Origin: UMGS1933 sp045593405
GTDB taxonomy: Bacteria > Bacillota > Clostridia > TANB77 > CAG-508
Length of the DNA stretch: 64,000 bases
Assembly (NCBI GenBank): GCA_045593405.1
Contig: JAZNWN010000014.1
Span: 5,355 to 69,354 of the forward strand
Direction of reading: 5' to 3'
In this document: positions 42,262 to 50,177 of the stretch, piece by piece
Numbering within the stretch: position 1 is the first letter of the stretch
Layout of the letters: each line of letters begins with the position of its first letter
The notes under the pieces: model-generated
Database searches by the model: none
Told to the model about the DNA's origin: nothing
What the model saw: only the letters and a program-made list of their open reading frames with translations
Position numbers and translations under genes: made by a program

Positions 42262-43122
42262 ATGATAATAGATAAGCTTGTAGAAGCGAGAATAAAAACA
42301 TATGCATTTGTTGGTCCATCTGGAACAGGGAAAAGCTATAGAGCTCAAATGGTTGCGGCAGAGAGAGGTATAAAATATATTATAGATGATGGTTTGCTTA
42401 TAAATGATACCAAAGTAGTTGCAGGAGAATCTGCAAAAAAGGCTCCAACAAAAATTGAAACAATAAAAAAAGCATTATTTACAAATGAAAAAGATGTACT
42501 AGAAATAAAAAAAGCATTTGTGAAATATATGCCTGACAGTATTTTGATTCTTGGGACATCTGATAATATGGTAGAAAAAATCAGAATAAATTTAGGACTT
42601 CGTGAATTTACTGAAATTATATATATTAATGATGTCGCAACAGAAGAAGAAATTGAAGAAGCAAGAAGAATGAGAAAAGTAGAAGGAAAACATGTAATTC
42701 CAGTACCTACTTTTGAAATAAAAAAAGATTTTTCAGGTTATATTTTAGATCCTTTACAAATTTTTAAGTCTAAAGGAAAAAATAGCAAACCATATATAGC
42801 TGAAAAATCAATTATAAGACCAACATTTAGTTATTTAGGTAATTATAAAATATCAGATACAGTTTTTAAACAAATCATAGAATATTTAAGTGAAAAAGCA
42901 GAATTTATATACAAAATAAATAGAACGAGAGTAGAAACAACTGAAGTGGGAGTTAGTATATATATAGAAGTTATAATAAACTATGGTTATGATATAGTAA
43001 AATGTTTAACAGATTTCAAGAAAAAAACTAAACGTGAAATTGAAAATTTAACAGCTATGAATGTAGATAATATTGAAATTGTGGCAAAAGGAATACAAAT
43101 GCCAGAAGAAGGGGAGAAATAG
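42262..43122 (+). CDS. P-loop ATPase fused to an Asp23/Gls24-like domain
   Basis: 286 residues from ATG 42262 (AGGTGAT lies 5 nt before). N-terminal P-loop FVGPSGTGKSYRAQM (residues ~15-29) and a Walker B-like SILILGTSDN (~92). After ~190 comes a region like Asp23/Gls24: ISDTVFKQIIEYLSEKAE, then GVSIYIEVIINYGYDIVKCL and FKKKTKREIENLTAMNVDNI. It sits 2 nt before cmk and is probably co-translated with it. Asp23-family domains relate to envelope stress and membrane fluid regions; the fusion suggests an ATP-driven or regulatory role that I cannot name. Confidence 0.6.
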   Translation: MIIDKLVEARIKTYAFVGPSGTGKSYRAQMVAAERGIKYIIDDGLLINDTKVVAGESAKKAPTKIETIKKALFTNEKDVLEIKKAFVKYMPDSILILGTSDNMVEKIRINLGLREFTEIIYINDVATEEEIEEARRMRKVEGKHVIPVPTFEIKKDFSGYILDPLQIFKSKGKNSKPYIAEKSIIRPTFSYLGNYKISDTVFKQIIEYLSEKAEFIYKINRTRVETTEVGVSIYIEVIINYGYDIVKCLTDFKKKTKREIENLTAMNVDNIEIVAKGIQMPEEGEK

Positions 43123-43124
43123 AA

Positions 43125-43790
43125 ATGTCATTTATTGTAGGAATTGATGGACCAGCTGGAAGCGGAAAAGGAACAGTAACAAAAATTATTGCGAATAAAT
43201 TAGGATTAACGAATATTGATACTGGGATAACATATAGATGTGTTGCTCTAAAATGTTTAAATAATAAAATAAAATTAGAAGAAAAAGAAAAAATAATTGA
43301 AGTGGCAAATAATATAAATATTTCAATAGATAATACAATAGATGGAGACATAGTATACTTAGAAGGTAAAAATGTCACAAAAGAAATAAGGTCAAAAGAG
43401 GTAACAGGCATTGTGTCACAAGTGTCATCTATAAAAGAAGTTAGATTTGCAATGGTAGAATTACAAAGAAAACTAGCAGAAGGTAAAGACATAATAATGG
43501 AAGGAAGAGATATTTGTACATATGTTTTTCCAAATGCAGATGTAAAAATTTATTTAGATGCTTCAATAGAAGAAAGAGCAAATAGAAGATATAAAGAAAT
43601 GCAAGAAAAAGGTGTGAATATAACATTTGAAGAAGTAAGAAATAATATAGAGATGAGAGATGCAAACGATAAAGCAAAAGAAGTAGGTGCTTTAAAGCTT
43701 GCACCAGATAGTATAATAGTGGATACAACAGATAAGACAATTAATGAGGTTGTGCAAGAAATTATTAATGTAATAAAAGAAAAATATTAA
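43125..43790 (+). CDS. cmk: Cytidylate kinase
   Basis: 221 residues. P-loop GIDGPAGSGKGTVTKIIA (residues ~5-22), the TGITYRC dinucleotide-binding segment, MEGRDICTYVFPNADVKIYLDAS (~125) and DSIIVDTTDKTINEVV near the end. It phosphorylates CMP/dCMP. Followed by a MITE-like repeat and then plsC, a common cmk neighbour in Clostridia. Confidence 0.96.
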   Translation: MSFIVGIDGPAGSGKGTVTKIIANKLGLTNIDTGITYRCVALKCLNNKIKLEEKEKIIEVANNINISIDNTIDGDIVYLEGKNVTKEIRSKEVTGIVSQVSSIKEVRFAMVELQRKLAEGKDIIMEGRDICTYVFPNADVKIYLDASIEERANRRYKEMQEKGVNITFEEVRNNIEMRDANDKAKEVGALKLAPDSIIVDTTDKTINEVVQEIINVIKEKY

Positions 43791-43798
43791 TTACCAAT

Positions 43799-43946
43799 AG
43801 TCCGCCAAATCTCGTCGGTGTTATATATTTTATTTTTGTCGCTGCCCCATCCAAGAAAATGTAATTCACTTACGTTCAAACATTTTCTAAGGCGGTTACC
43901 CCGGAGTTGCTCAAAAAATAAAATATATAAGCACCTGCGTTTGGCT
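43799..43946 (+). repeat. MITE-like repeat, copy 3
   Basis: Same orientation and nearly the same sequence as 1097-1244: ends AGTCCGCC...CTCGTCGG and CACCTGCGTTTGGCT, central CAAGAAAATGTAATTCAC / CATTTTCTAAGG hairpin, and GGCGGTTACCCCGGAG. Confidence 0.8.
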
Positions 43947-43987
43947 ACAATATCACATTATTGATATTATTTTTTGAAAGGAATAGA

Positions 43988-44572
43988 ATGGTTATGAGAA
44001 AATTTTTAAAAGGGATTTTTTGGTTTATTTCAATACTTATATATAGAATAAAAATAAATGGAAAAGAAAATATTCCAGAAGAAGGAGCTGCGCTTATTTG
44101 CCCAAATCATGTTCATGGGTTAGATTCTGTAGTAGTTGTTGTACATGCAAAAAGGAAAATAAATGTACTTGCTAAGGAAGAATTGTTTAAAAACAAAGTT
44201 CTAAATTGGCTTGGAAAGGTTTTTGGAGCTTATCCTGTAAAACAAAATAGTGCAGATTTAGGTGCAATAAAAACATCTCTAAAAATATTAAAAAACAAGG
44301 AATTACTTCTAATTTTTCCAGAAGGAACAAGAAAAGGATTGGAAAAAGGAAGACCTGTAAAAAATGGATCAATTACAATTGCAGTAAAAGCAGGAGTTCC
44401 AATAGTTCCAATTGGTATAAAAGGAAATTTTAAAATTTTTAGTAAGATTATTCTAAATATAGGAAAACCAATGTATTTTAATGAATATAAGGAACAAATA
44501 AGTGATAAAGAAGTGCTATCAAAATTAACTAAAGAATTAATGGATGAAATTGTTAGATTAAGAGATATGTAA
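43988..44572 (+). CDS. plsC: 1-acyl-sn-glycerol-3-phosphate acyltransferase
   Basis: 194 residues from ATG 43988 (GAAAGGA 5 nt before; ATG 43994 is possible). N-terminal membrane-associated helix, then the acyltransferase motifs: NHVHGLDSV (HX4D, residues ~39-47), block II KNKVLNWLGKVFGAYPVKQ, FPEGTRKG (~112-119, block III) and VPIVPIGIKG (block IV). It makes phosphatidic acid at the membrane. Terminator at 44583. Confidence 0.92.
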   Translation: MVMRKFLKGIFWFISILIYRIKINGKENIPEEGAALICPNHVHGLDSVVVVVHAKRKINVLAKEELFKNKVLNWLGKVFGAYPVKQNSADLGAIKTSLKILKNKELLLIFPEGTRKGLEKGRPVKNGSITIAVKAGVPIVPIGIKGNFKIFSKIILNIGKPMYFNEYKEQISDKEVLSKLTKELMDEIVRLRDM

Positions 44573-44582
44573 AAAAAGGATA

Positions 44583-44608
44583 ATACCCCTAGCGTTAGCT
44601 AGGGGTAT
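44583..44608 (+). terminator. Terminator after plsC
   Basis: ATACCCCTAGC-gtta-GCTAGGGGTAT followed by TT; strong stem, also faces the convergent small gene. Confidence 0.85.
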
Positions 44609-44637
44609 TTGCACCAAATATGGTGACATGTGTGAGG

Positions 44638-44871
44638 TTATTCTTCCTCTTCATTTTCCGGTTCCGGTGCTCTAGGAATGCCTCTGGAGAACCGACCTGC
44701 AAACCATATGGTATAGCTAATTGCCAATACCGCAATGGTTCCCAGTGTAGCCAGCTTCCAGTCCACCGTCAGGTGGGTGCTGCCTACCCATGCGCCTGCA
44801 AAGAATAAAATTACCAAGCAGACGAAGATAAGGATGGCCCGGGAAATTTTGTAAAGGGGTGTGTTTCTCAT
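44638..44871 (-). CDS. Small solitary two-span membrane protein (77 aa), acidic tail
   Basis: ATG at 44871 follows GGAGG; a longer frame upstream has no site. Two hydrophobic helices (residues ~12-30 and ~40-58) and an extreme acidic end (PEPENEEEE). Base composition near 50% G+C stands far above the AT-rich surroundings. Two in-frame CGG codons (TCC CGG GCC; GGT CGG TTC). Own promoter on the minus strand. No family recognised; looks recently acquired. Confidence 0.6.
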   Translation of the reverse strand: MRNTPLYKISRAILIFVCLVILFFAGAWVGSTHLTVDWKLATLGTIAVLAISYTIWFAGRFSRGIPRAPEPENEEEE

Positions 44872-44919
44872 GTTGTATACCTCCAAATTTTTTTTTAATC
44901 TTTCGATTAAACTAAATAT

Positions 44920-44948
44920 ATTATAGCAAATACTCATATAAAAGTCAA
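44920..44948 (-). promoter_or_regulatory. Promoter of the 77-codon minus-strand gene
   Basis: Minus strand: TTGACT, 17 bp, TATAAT. It lies back-to-back with the typA promoter. Confidence 0.78.
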
Positions 44949-44955
44949 ATTTTGC

Positions 44956-44985
44956 TTGACATGAAGCTTTAAAATAGAGTATAAT
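44956..44985 (+). promoter_or_regulatory. typA promoter
   Basis: TTGACA, 18 bp, TATAAT, 52 bp before the start codon. Confidence 0.75.
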
Positions 44986-45037
44986 TAATTGTTGCTTTAA
45001 TATAAATTATAATAATTAATAAAAGGGGAAAATAGAA

Positions 45038-46858
45038 ATGATTAATGAAAAAATAAGAAATGTTGCTATAATTGCACACGTTGACCATGGTAAAACAACT
45101 TTGGTTGATAGCTTACTTAAACAAAGTGGTACATTTAGAAGTAATGAACAAGTAGATGATAGAGTAATGGATTCAAATGACATTGAAAAAGAAAGAGGAA
45201 TAACAATACTTGCTAAAAATACATCGGTTATGTACAATGATATAAAAATAAATATTGTAGATACTCCTGGACATGCTGATTTTGGTGGAGAGGTTGAAAG
45301 AGTATTAAAAATGGTTGATGGTGTTTTACTTTTAGTAGATGCTTTTGAAGGTGCAATGCCACAAACAAGGGAAGTATTAAAAAAATCTTTGGCAATGAAT
45401 TTAAAACCAATAGTTGTTATAAACAAAATTGATAGACCAGGAGCTAATCCGGCAAAAGTTATAGACGAGGTTATAGAATTATTTATTGATTTAGGAGCAA
45501 ATGATGATCAATTAGATTTTCCAATTATCTATGCTTCTGCAAAAAATGGAATAGCAAAAATGGATTTAAACGAAGAATCTGATAATGTAAGATGTATTTA
45601 TGAGACAATAGTAAATATAATCCCAGCACCAAAATGTGAAATAGATGGAACTACTCAAATGTTGGTATCTAATATTGATTATGATGACTATCTAGGAAGA
45701 ATTGGTATAGGAAGAATTGAAAGAGGAACAATTAAATCTGGTATGCCAATTATGATATGTAAAGCAGATAAAAATATACAAGGAAAAGTTGCAAAATTGT
45801 TTACATATTCAGGACTTAAGAAAGTAGAAGTAGAAGAGGCTAAGGCAGGAGATATTGTTGAATTAACTGGAATGGCAGAAGTTCATATAGGAGATACTTT
45901 GTGTGATATAAATAATATAGAAAAAATTCCTTTTGTAGATATAGATGAACCAACTGTGTCTATGACTTTCTCTGTAAATAATGGCCCATTAGCAGGAAAG
46001 GAAGGAGACTTTGTTACATCAAGACATATTCGTGATAGATTATTTAAAGAATTAGAGAGAAATGTAAGCTTAAGAGTAAGAGAAACAGATTCTGCTGATA
46101 GTTTTGAGGTTTGTGGACGTGGTGAATTACATTTATCAGTTTTAATTGAGAATATGAGAAGGGAAGGATTTGAACTTTTAGTTTCAAGACCAAAAGTTAT
46201 AATAAAAGAAATTGATGGTGTAAAATGTGAACCAATAGAAAAACTAGTAGTTAATGTGCCAGATGATTCTATTGGAACAGTTATTGAGAAACTAGGTAGA
46301 CGTAAGGGCGAAATGGTAAATATGGAACCGGCTGAAGCTGGACATACAAAAATTGAGTTTAAGATACCTGCAAGGGGAATAATTGGTTATAGAACAGAAT
46401 TCTTAACAGATACTAAAGGTGAAGGTACAATGAATAGCATTTTTGATTCATATGAACCATATAAAGGAGATATTTCTTCAAGAACAAGAGGTGTTTTAGT
46501 AGCATTTGAAGCAGGAACATCTGTAACATACGGATTATATAATGCACAAGAAAGAGGAGACTTGTTTATTGGAGCAGGTGTTGAAGTATATGAAGGAATG
46601 ATAGTTGGATTAAATGCAAGAAACGAAGATATTTCTATAAATGTTTGTAAAGAAAAACATTTAACAAACACAAGAGCATCTGGTTCTGATGATGCACTAA
46701 GACTTGTACCACCAATGCAAATGTCATTAGAAAAAGCAATAGAATTTATTGCAGATGATGAATTAGTAGAAATAACACCAAAAAGCTTAAGATTAAGAAA
46801 GAAAATATTAGACTCAAAAACCAGAGAAAGATTAGCAGCAAGAGCAAAAAAGGAGTAA
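45038..46858 (+). CDS. typA: Ribosome-associated GTPase TypA/BipA
   Basis: 606 residues. G domain: IAHVDHGKTTLVDSLL (G1, residues ~10-25), RGITILAKN (G2 region, ~51), VDTPGHADFGGEVER (G3, ~72), VINKIDRPGA (G4, ~127). Domains II, III and V of EF-G follow, then the BipA-specific C-terminal domain (SIFDSYEPYKGDI...LTNTRASGSDDALRLVPP). It helps late 50S assembly and translation under stress. Single gene with its own promoter. Confidence 0.97.
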   Translation: MINEKIRNVAIIAHVDHGKTTLVDSLLKQSGTFRSNEQVDDRVMDSNDIEKERGITILAKNTSVMYNDIKINIVDTPGHADFGGEVERVLKMVDGVLLLVDAFEGAMPQTREVLKKSLAMNLKPIVVINKIDRPGANPAKVIDEVIELFIDLGANDDQLDFPIIYASAKNGIAKMDLNEESDNVRCIYETIVNIIPAPKCEIDGTTQMLVSNIDYDDYLGRIGIGRIERGTIKSGMPIMICKADKNIQGKVAKLFTYSGLKKVEVEEAKAGDIVELTGMAEVHIGDTLCDINNIEKIPFVDIDEPTVSMTFSVNNGPLAGKEGDFVTSRHIRDRLFKELERNVSLRVRETDSADSFEVCGRGELHLSVLIENMRREGFELLVSRPKVIIKEIDGVKCEPIEKLVVNVPDDSIGTVIEKLGRRKGEMVNMEPAEAGHTKIEFKIPARGIIGYRTEFLTDTKGEGTMNSIFDSYEPYKGDISSRTRGVLVAFEAGTSVTYGLYNAQERGDLFIGAGVEVYEGMIVGLNARNEDISINVCKEKHLTNTRASGSDDALRLVPPMQMSLEKAIEFIADDELVEITPKSLRLRKKILDSKTRERLAARAKKE

Positions 46859-46863
46859 TTTAA

Positions 46864-46963
46864 CTATGTATTTGGTGTTGTGTGTTTGGTTTTTGGGAAT
46901 ACATTAATGTAAAAGAAAATAAAATCCAAATACCAAATTCCAAATACATTAAAATTAATATTA
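46864..46963. repeat. AT-rich inverted repeat family (TATTTGG type)
   Basis: GTATTTGGTGTT...TTTGGTTTTTGGG pairs with CCAAATACCAAATTCC-type sequence at the other side. Related to 50003-50095 and, more loosely, to 25970-26033. Confidence 0.6.
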
Positions 46964-46967
46964 AAAT

Positions 46968-46987
46968 TGTAGGGGGTTATCCCTACA
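46968..46987. repeat. Short TGTAGGGG-family palindrome
   Basis: TGTAGGGGGTTATCCCTACA, minimal copy with a T run after it. Confidence 0.75.
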
Positions 46988-47019
46988 CATTTTTTATATA
47001 TATAAAAGGATGATAAATT

Positions 47020-47613
47020 ATGAGAACAATAGAACAAATAAAAGAAAAAGCCTTAAATGAACATATTCCAATAATAATGGATGATACTTTGGAAGTTGTA
47101 GGAGAAGTTCTAAAAGAATTAAAACCGAATAAAATATTAGAAATAGGGACAGCCATTGGCTATTCTGCTATTTGTTTTTCAAAATATTTGTCTGAAAGTG
47201 GAAGAATAGATACAATTGAGAGAGATGAAGAAAGAATAGCCGAGGCAAGAATTAATATAAAAGATTTGAAACTAGAAGATAAAATCAATATAATAACAGG
47301 AGATGCAGTAGAAATATTACCTAGTTTAGATGAAAAGTATGATGCAGTTTTTATAGATGCAGCAAAAGGCAAATATCCATTCTTCTTAAAAGAGGCAATA
47401 AGAATGCTTTCGCCCAAAGGTATAATTATTGCAGACAATATTTTGTATAAAGGTTATACTTTGAGTGATTATAATAAACATAAACAAAGAACTGCAGTAA
47501 GAGGACTTAGGGAATATTTAAAAGAGTTGGAAGAAAATAAAAAACTAGAAACTACACTTTTAGAAGTAGGAGATGGACTAACAATAACAAGAAGAAAGAA
47601 AGGTGTATTTTAA
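47020..47613 (+). CDS. trmR: SAM-dependent O-methyltransferase (TrmR/YrrM-like)
   Basis: 197-residue class I methyltransferase. SAM-binding motif ILEIGTAIGYSAICFSKYL (residues ~39-57), motif II TIERDEERIAEA, and YDAVFIDAAKGKYPFFLKEA (~113-132) with the metal-binding Asp; ADNILYKGY follows. In Bacillus the YrrM protein methylates 5-hydroxyuridine at tRNA wobble position 34. The U32 protein two genes downstream matches the enzyme that makes that hydroxyl, which supports this role over a catechol methyltransferase. Confidence 0.8.
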   Translation: MRTIEQIKEKALNEHIPIIMDDTLEVVGEVLKELKPNKILEIGTAIGYSAICFSKYLSESGRIDTIERDEERIAEARINIKDLKLEDKINIITGDAVEILPSLDEKYDAVFIDAAKGKYPFFLKEAIRMLSPKGIIIADNILYKGYTLSDYNKHKQRTAVRGLREYLKELEENKKLETTLLEVGDGLTITRRKKGVF

Positions 47614-47615
47614 TC

Positions 47616-48770
47616 GTGACATCAAAATTTAGAGAAGGCTTAAAAGTAGTTGAAAATGAACAGAAACAAAAGAAAGAAAGGGAATTAGATGCATATAGAG
47701 TTTTTATATCTGAAGCTTTACCAGGATATATAGGTTTTATGGAAGCTATAAATTCTACGATTACAATGTTAAAAAATAATGGTATAATTGGGAAAACAAA
47801 ACTTAGAACTAGATTAAAGGCAGTTGACAGTGCAATAACTAACACGCAGAAAAAAATATTAGATGATGTGTTTGGATTTGAGATTGTAGCTGAAAGTGAA
47901 AGAGACAAAGAAATTTTAATGCTTATAATACATAATTTATTTGAAGGAAAATATATTAGAGAAAAAAATTTTAATAAATCTAATGGATATTTTGCACATC
48001 ATTGTACTGGCGCAGTGAAGAGAAACTTAAATGGAACAGAATCTAAAGAACTTGAAAATCATATTTTGGATTCTGAAACGTGGGAATTAAAACCAGAATA
48101 TAGAGATTTGTCAAGAAAAGAGCAAAAACAATATAAAAAAAGTGAAATTTATTGTAAGAAGCCAAGATATCCAATTTTAATACAGGAAATATTAAATAAT
48201 GGACAATTAGATATTACATTACAACAAAATTTTGAAAAATCTTTAAATTTTATCAATCAATATTTAAGTAGAGATAGTGAATTAAGAAAAAACATGCCTA
48301 TTTTTGAAATTCAATTTAAAACATTAGATGTAGAACAAGAAATAAAATGTGGGAGAGCACAACATGTTAAGTATAAAAGTGTAAATGAAGAAGAAGTAGA
48401 AGCAAAATATTTTCAAAGAAAACTAATAAGAGGTGTAGATTTTCCGTTTACATTTATTAGAAATGATGAGGGGGAGATAGAATTAGAACACTCTAGTAGA
48501 ACACTAATTAGTATGTGGCCATTCTTAGAAAATGCTATAATGGAATATAAAGCAATACATTCTTGCCCTGTAGCAAATTATGATATGTATTTTGCCAAAG
48601 CATTTCCTTCTTTAGAACCATATATACAAAGAAATCTAGTTAATGAACCAAGTTTACCAGTAATTAATTGTAAAGAAGAGGCGTGGGGGATTTTAAGAAA
48701 TAAAATAATTAATAATACTTTTGTATTACCACAATCTAATGAAATAGCAAAAGTAGTAGGAAGGGATTAA
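47616..48770 (+). CDS. RelA/SpoT synthetase-fold protein, divergent
   Basis: 384 residues from GTG 47616, 2 nt after the methyltransferase stop. Residues ~50-240 resemble the (p)ppGpp synthetase fold: KLRTRLKAVDSAITN and KKILDDVFGFEIV (RxKxxxS and DxxG blocks), SNGYFAHHCTG (NGYxxxH) and FEIQFKTLDVEQEI with GRAQHVKYK (ExQ...H..YK). No HD hydrolase or TGS/ACT domain is present. A ~130-residue C-terminal extension has no match I know. The setting between tRNA-modification genes is unusual. Alarmone synthesis is possible but unproven. Confidence 0.6.
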   Translation: MTSKFREGLKVVENEQKQKKERELDAYRVFISEALPGYIGFMEAINSTITMLKNNGIIGKTKLRTRLKAVDSAITNTQKKILDDVFGFEIVAESERDKEILMLIIHNLFEGKYIREKNFNKSNGYFAHHCTGAVKRNLNGTESKELENHILDSETWELKPEYRDLSRKEQKQYKKSEIYCKKPRYPILIQEILNNGQLDITLQQNFEKSLNFINQYLSRDSELRKNMPIFEIQFKTLDVEQEIKCGRAQHVKYKSVNEEEVEAKYFQRKLIRGVDFPFTFIRNDEGEIELEHSSRTLISMWPFLENAIMEYKAIHSCPVANYDMYFAKAFPSLEPYIQRNLVNEPSLPVINCKEEAWGILRNKIINNTFVLPQSNEIAKVVGRD

Positions 48771-48773
48771 TTT

Positions 48774-50000
48774 ATGAAGAAACCAGAATTATTAGCTCCA
48801 GTGGGTTCGTTTGAAAAAGCAAAAACAGCATTTAAATATGGAGCAGATGCAATATATGTAGGAACATCAAATTTATCATTAAGATCTAGAGTAGATATGG
48901 ATGATGATGAACTTGCTAAAATTGTTAAGTTTGCTCATAGTATAAATAAGAAGGTATATGTAGCACTAAATATATATGCTAGAGATAACATTTATGAAGA
49001 AATAAAAAAACAAGTAAAGATACTAGATGAAATAAAAGCAGATGCAGTAATTGTGTCTGATGGCGGAGTGGTAGAAGCTGTAAAAGAAGTTGCACCAAAT
49101 TTAGAAATTCATATAAGTACTCAGGCAAATACTGTAAGTTATCATACTTGTAAGTTTTGGTACAATAATGGAGCTAAAAGAGTAATATTAGCAAGAGAAC
49201 TTAGTAAAGAAGAAATAAACGATATAATGACAAATAAACCAGATGATTTGACAATAGAAATGTTTGTACATGGTGCAATATGCTATGGATATTCTGGAAG
49301 ATGTCATTTGAGTGATTTTCTAGCAGGAAGAGGAGCTAATTTAGGTGATTGTGCTCAAAGCTGTAGATGGGCATATAATTTATATCTTGAAGAAAAGAAT
49401 AATCCAGGCCTTATGATGCCAGTGGAACAAGATGAACATGGTACATATATATTATCTTCTAAAGATATGTGTTTAATAAAAGAATTGCCAGAATTAATTA
49501 CAATGGGAGTAGATAGTCTAAAAATAGAAGGAAGATTAAAAACAGAGTATTATTTAGCAACAGTAATTAATACATACAGACATGCAATTGATGAATGTTT
49601 TGAGGATGTAGAGAATTATGATTATATAAAATTCTTAAAAGAATTAGAAAAAACAAAGACTAGAGGACTTACAACATTTTATTTTAATGATAAAAATAAT
49701 AAAGACTTTCAAGAATATGAAGGAAAACAATATAATCCAGATTATGAATTTGGAGGAAAAGTTGTACAAGCTGAAGAAAAAAGTATAATTGAAATAAAAA
49801 ACAGATTAAATGTAGGAGATACATTAGAATTAATTGTTCCAGGAAAGTTAGAGCCAATTAGTTTTATCATAGATAAACTATGGGATTGTGAAACAGATGA
49901 ACAAATAGACCATGTAAATCCAGGCAAAGAAGGCCAAAAGGTAAAAATGGTATTACCAAAAGAAGCAGAACAAGGAATGATATTAAGAAGAAAGAAATAA
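48774..50000 (+). CDS. trhP: U32-family tRNA hydroxylation protein (TrhP-like)
   Basis: 408 residues. KPELLAPVGSFEKAKTAFKY at the start, the metal/Cys region CYGYSGRCHLSDFLAGR then GANLGDCAQSCRW (residues ~169-200), and DSLKIEGRLKT (~246-256) are signatures of U32 'peptidases' that in fact hydroxylate RNA (RlhA, TrhP). With TrmR it would build 5-methoxyuridine-type wobble bases in tRNA. One fused-length protein replaces the YrrN-YrrO pair of Bacillus. It lies 3 nt after the RelA/SpoT-fold gene. Confidence 0.85.
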   Translation: MKKPELLAPVGSFEKAKTAFKYGADAIYVGTSNLSLRSRVDMDDDELAKIVKFAHSINKKVYVALNIYARDNIYEEIKKQVKILDEIKADAVIVSDGGVVEAVKEVAPNLEIHISTQANTVSYHTCKFWYNNGAKRVILARELSKEEINDIMTNKPDDLTIEMFVHGAICYGYSGRCHLSDFLAGRGANLGDCAQSCRWAYNLYLEEKNNPGLMMPVEQDEHGTYILSSKDMCLIKELPELITMGVDSLKIEGRLKTEYYLATVINTYRHAIDECFEDVENYDYIKFLKELEKTKTRGLTTFYFNDKNNKDFQEYEGKQYNPDYEFGGKVVQAEEKSIIEIKNRLNVGDTLELIVPGKLEPISFIIDKLWDCETDEQIDHVNPGKEGQKVKMVLPKEAEQGMILRRKK

Positions 50001-50002
50001 TA

Positions 50003-50095
50003 ATTTGTATTTGGTTTTTGGTATTTGGAATTTGGAAATTAGATTAAGAAAATTTAGTTTTACAAATTCCAAACACAAAATACAAAACACACAAT
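50003..50095. repeat. AT-rich inverted repeat family (TATTTGG type)
   Basis: TTTGTATTTGGTTTTTGG...ATTTGGAATTTGG and, ~40 bp on, CAAATTCCAAACAC with ACAAAATACAAAACACAC; the halves are roughly reverse complements. Related to 46864-46963. Confidence 0.6.
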
Positions 50096-50177
50096 TATTA
50101 TTTTTTTTATTTCTCTTGAAAAACAATCTATTTATATATATAATTAGATAGAAAAATAGGAGAAAGAGGATTTTCAT

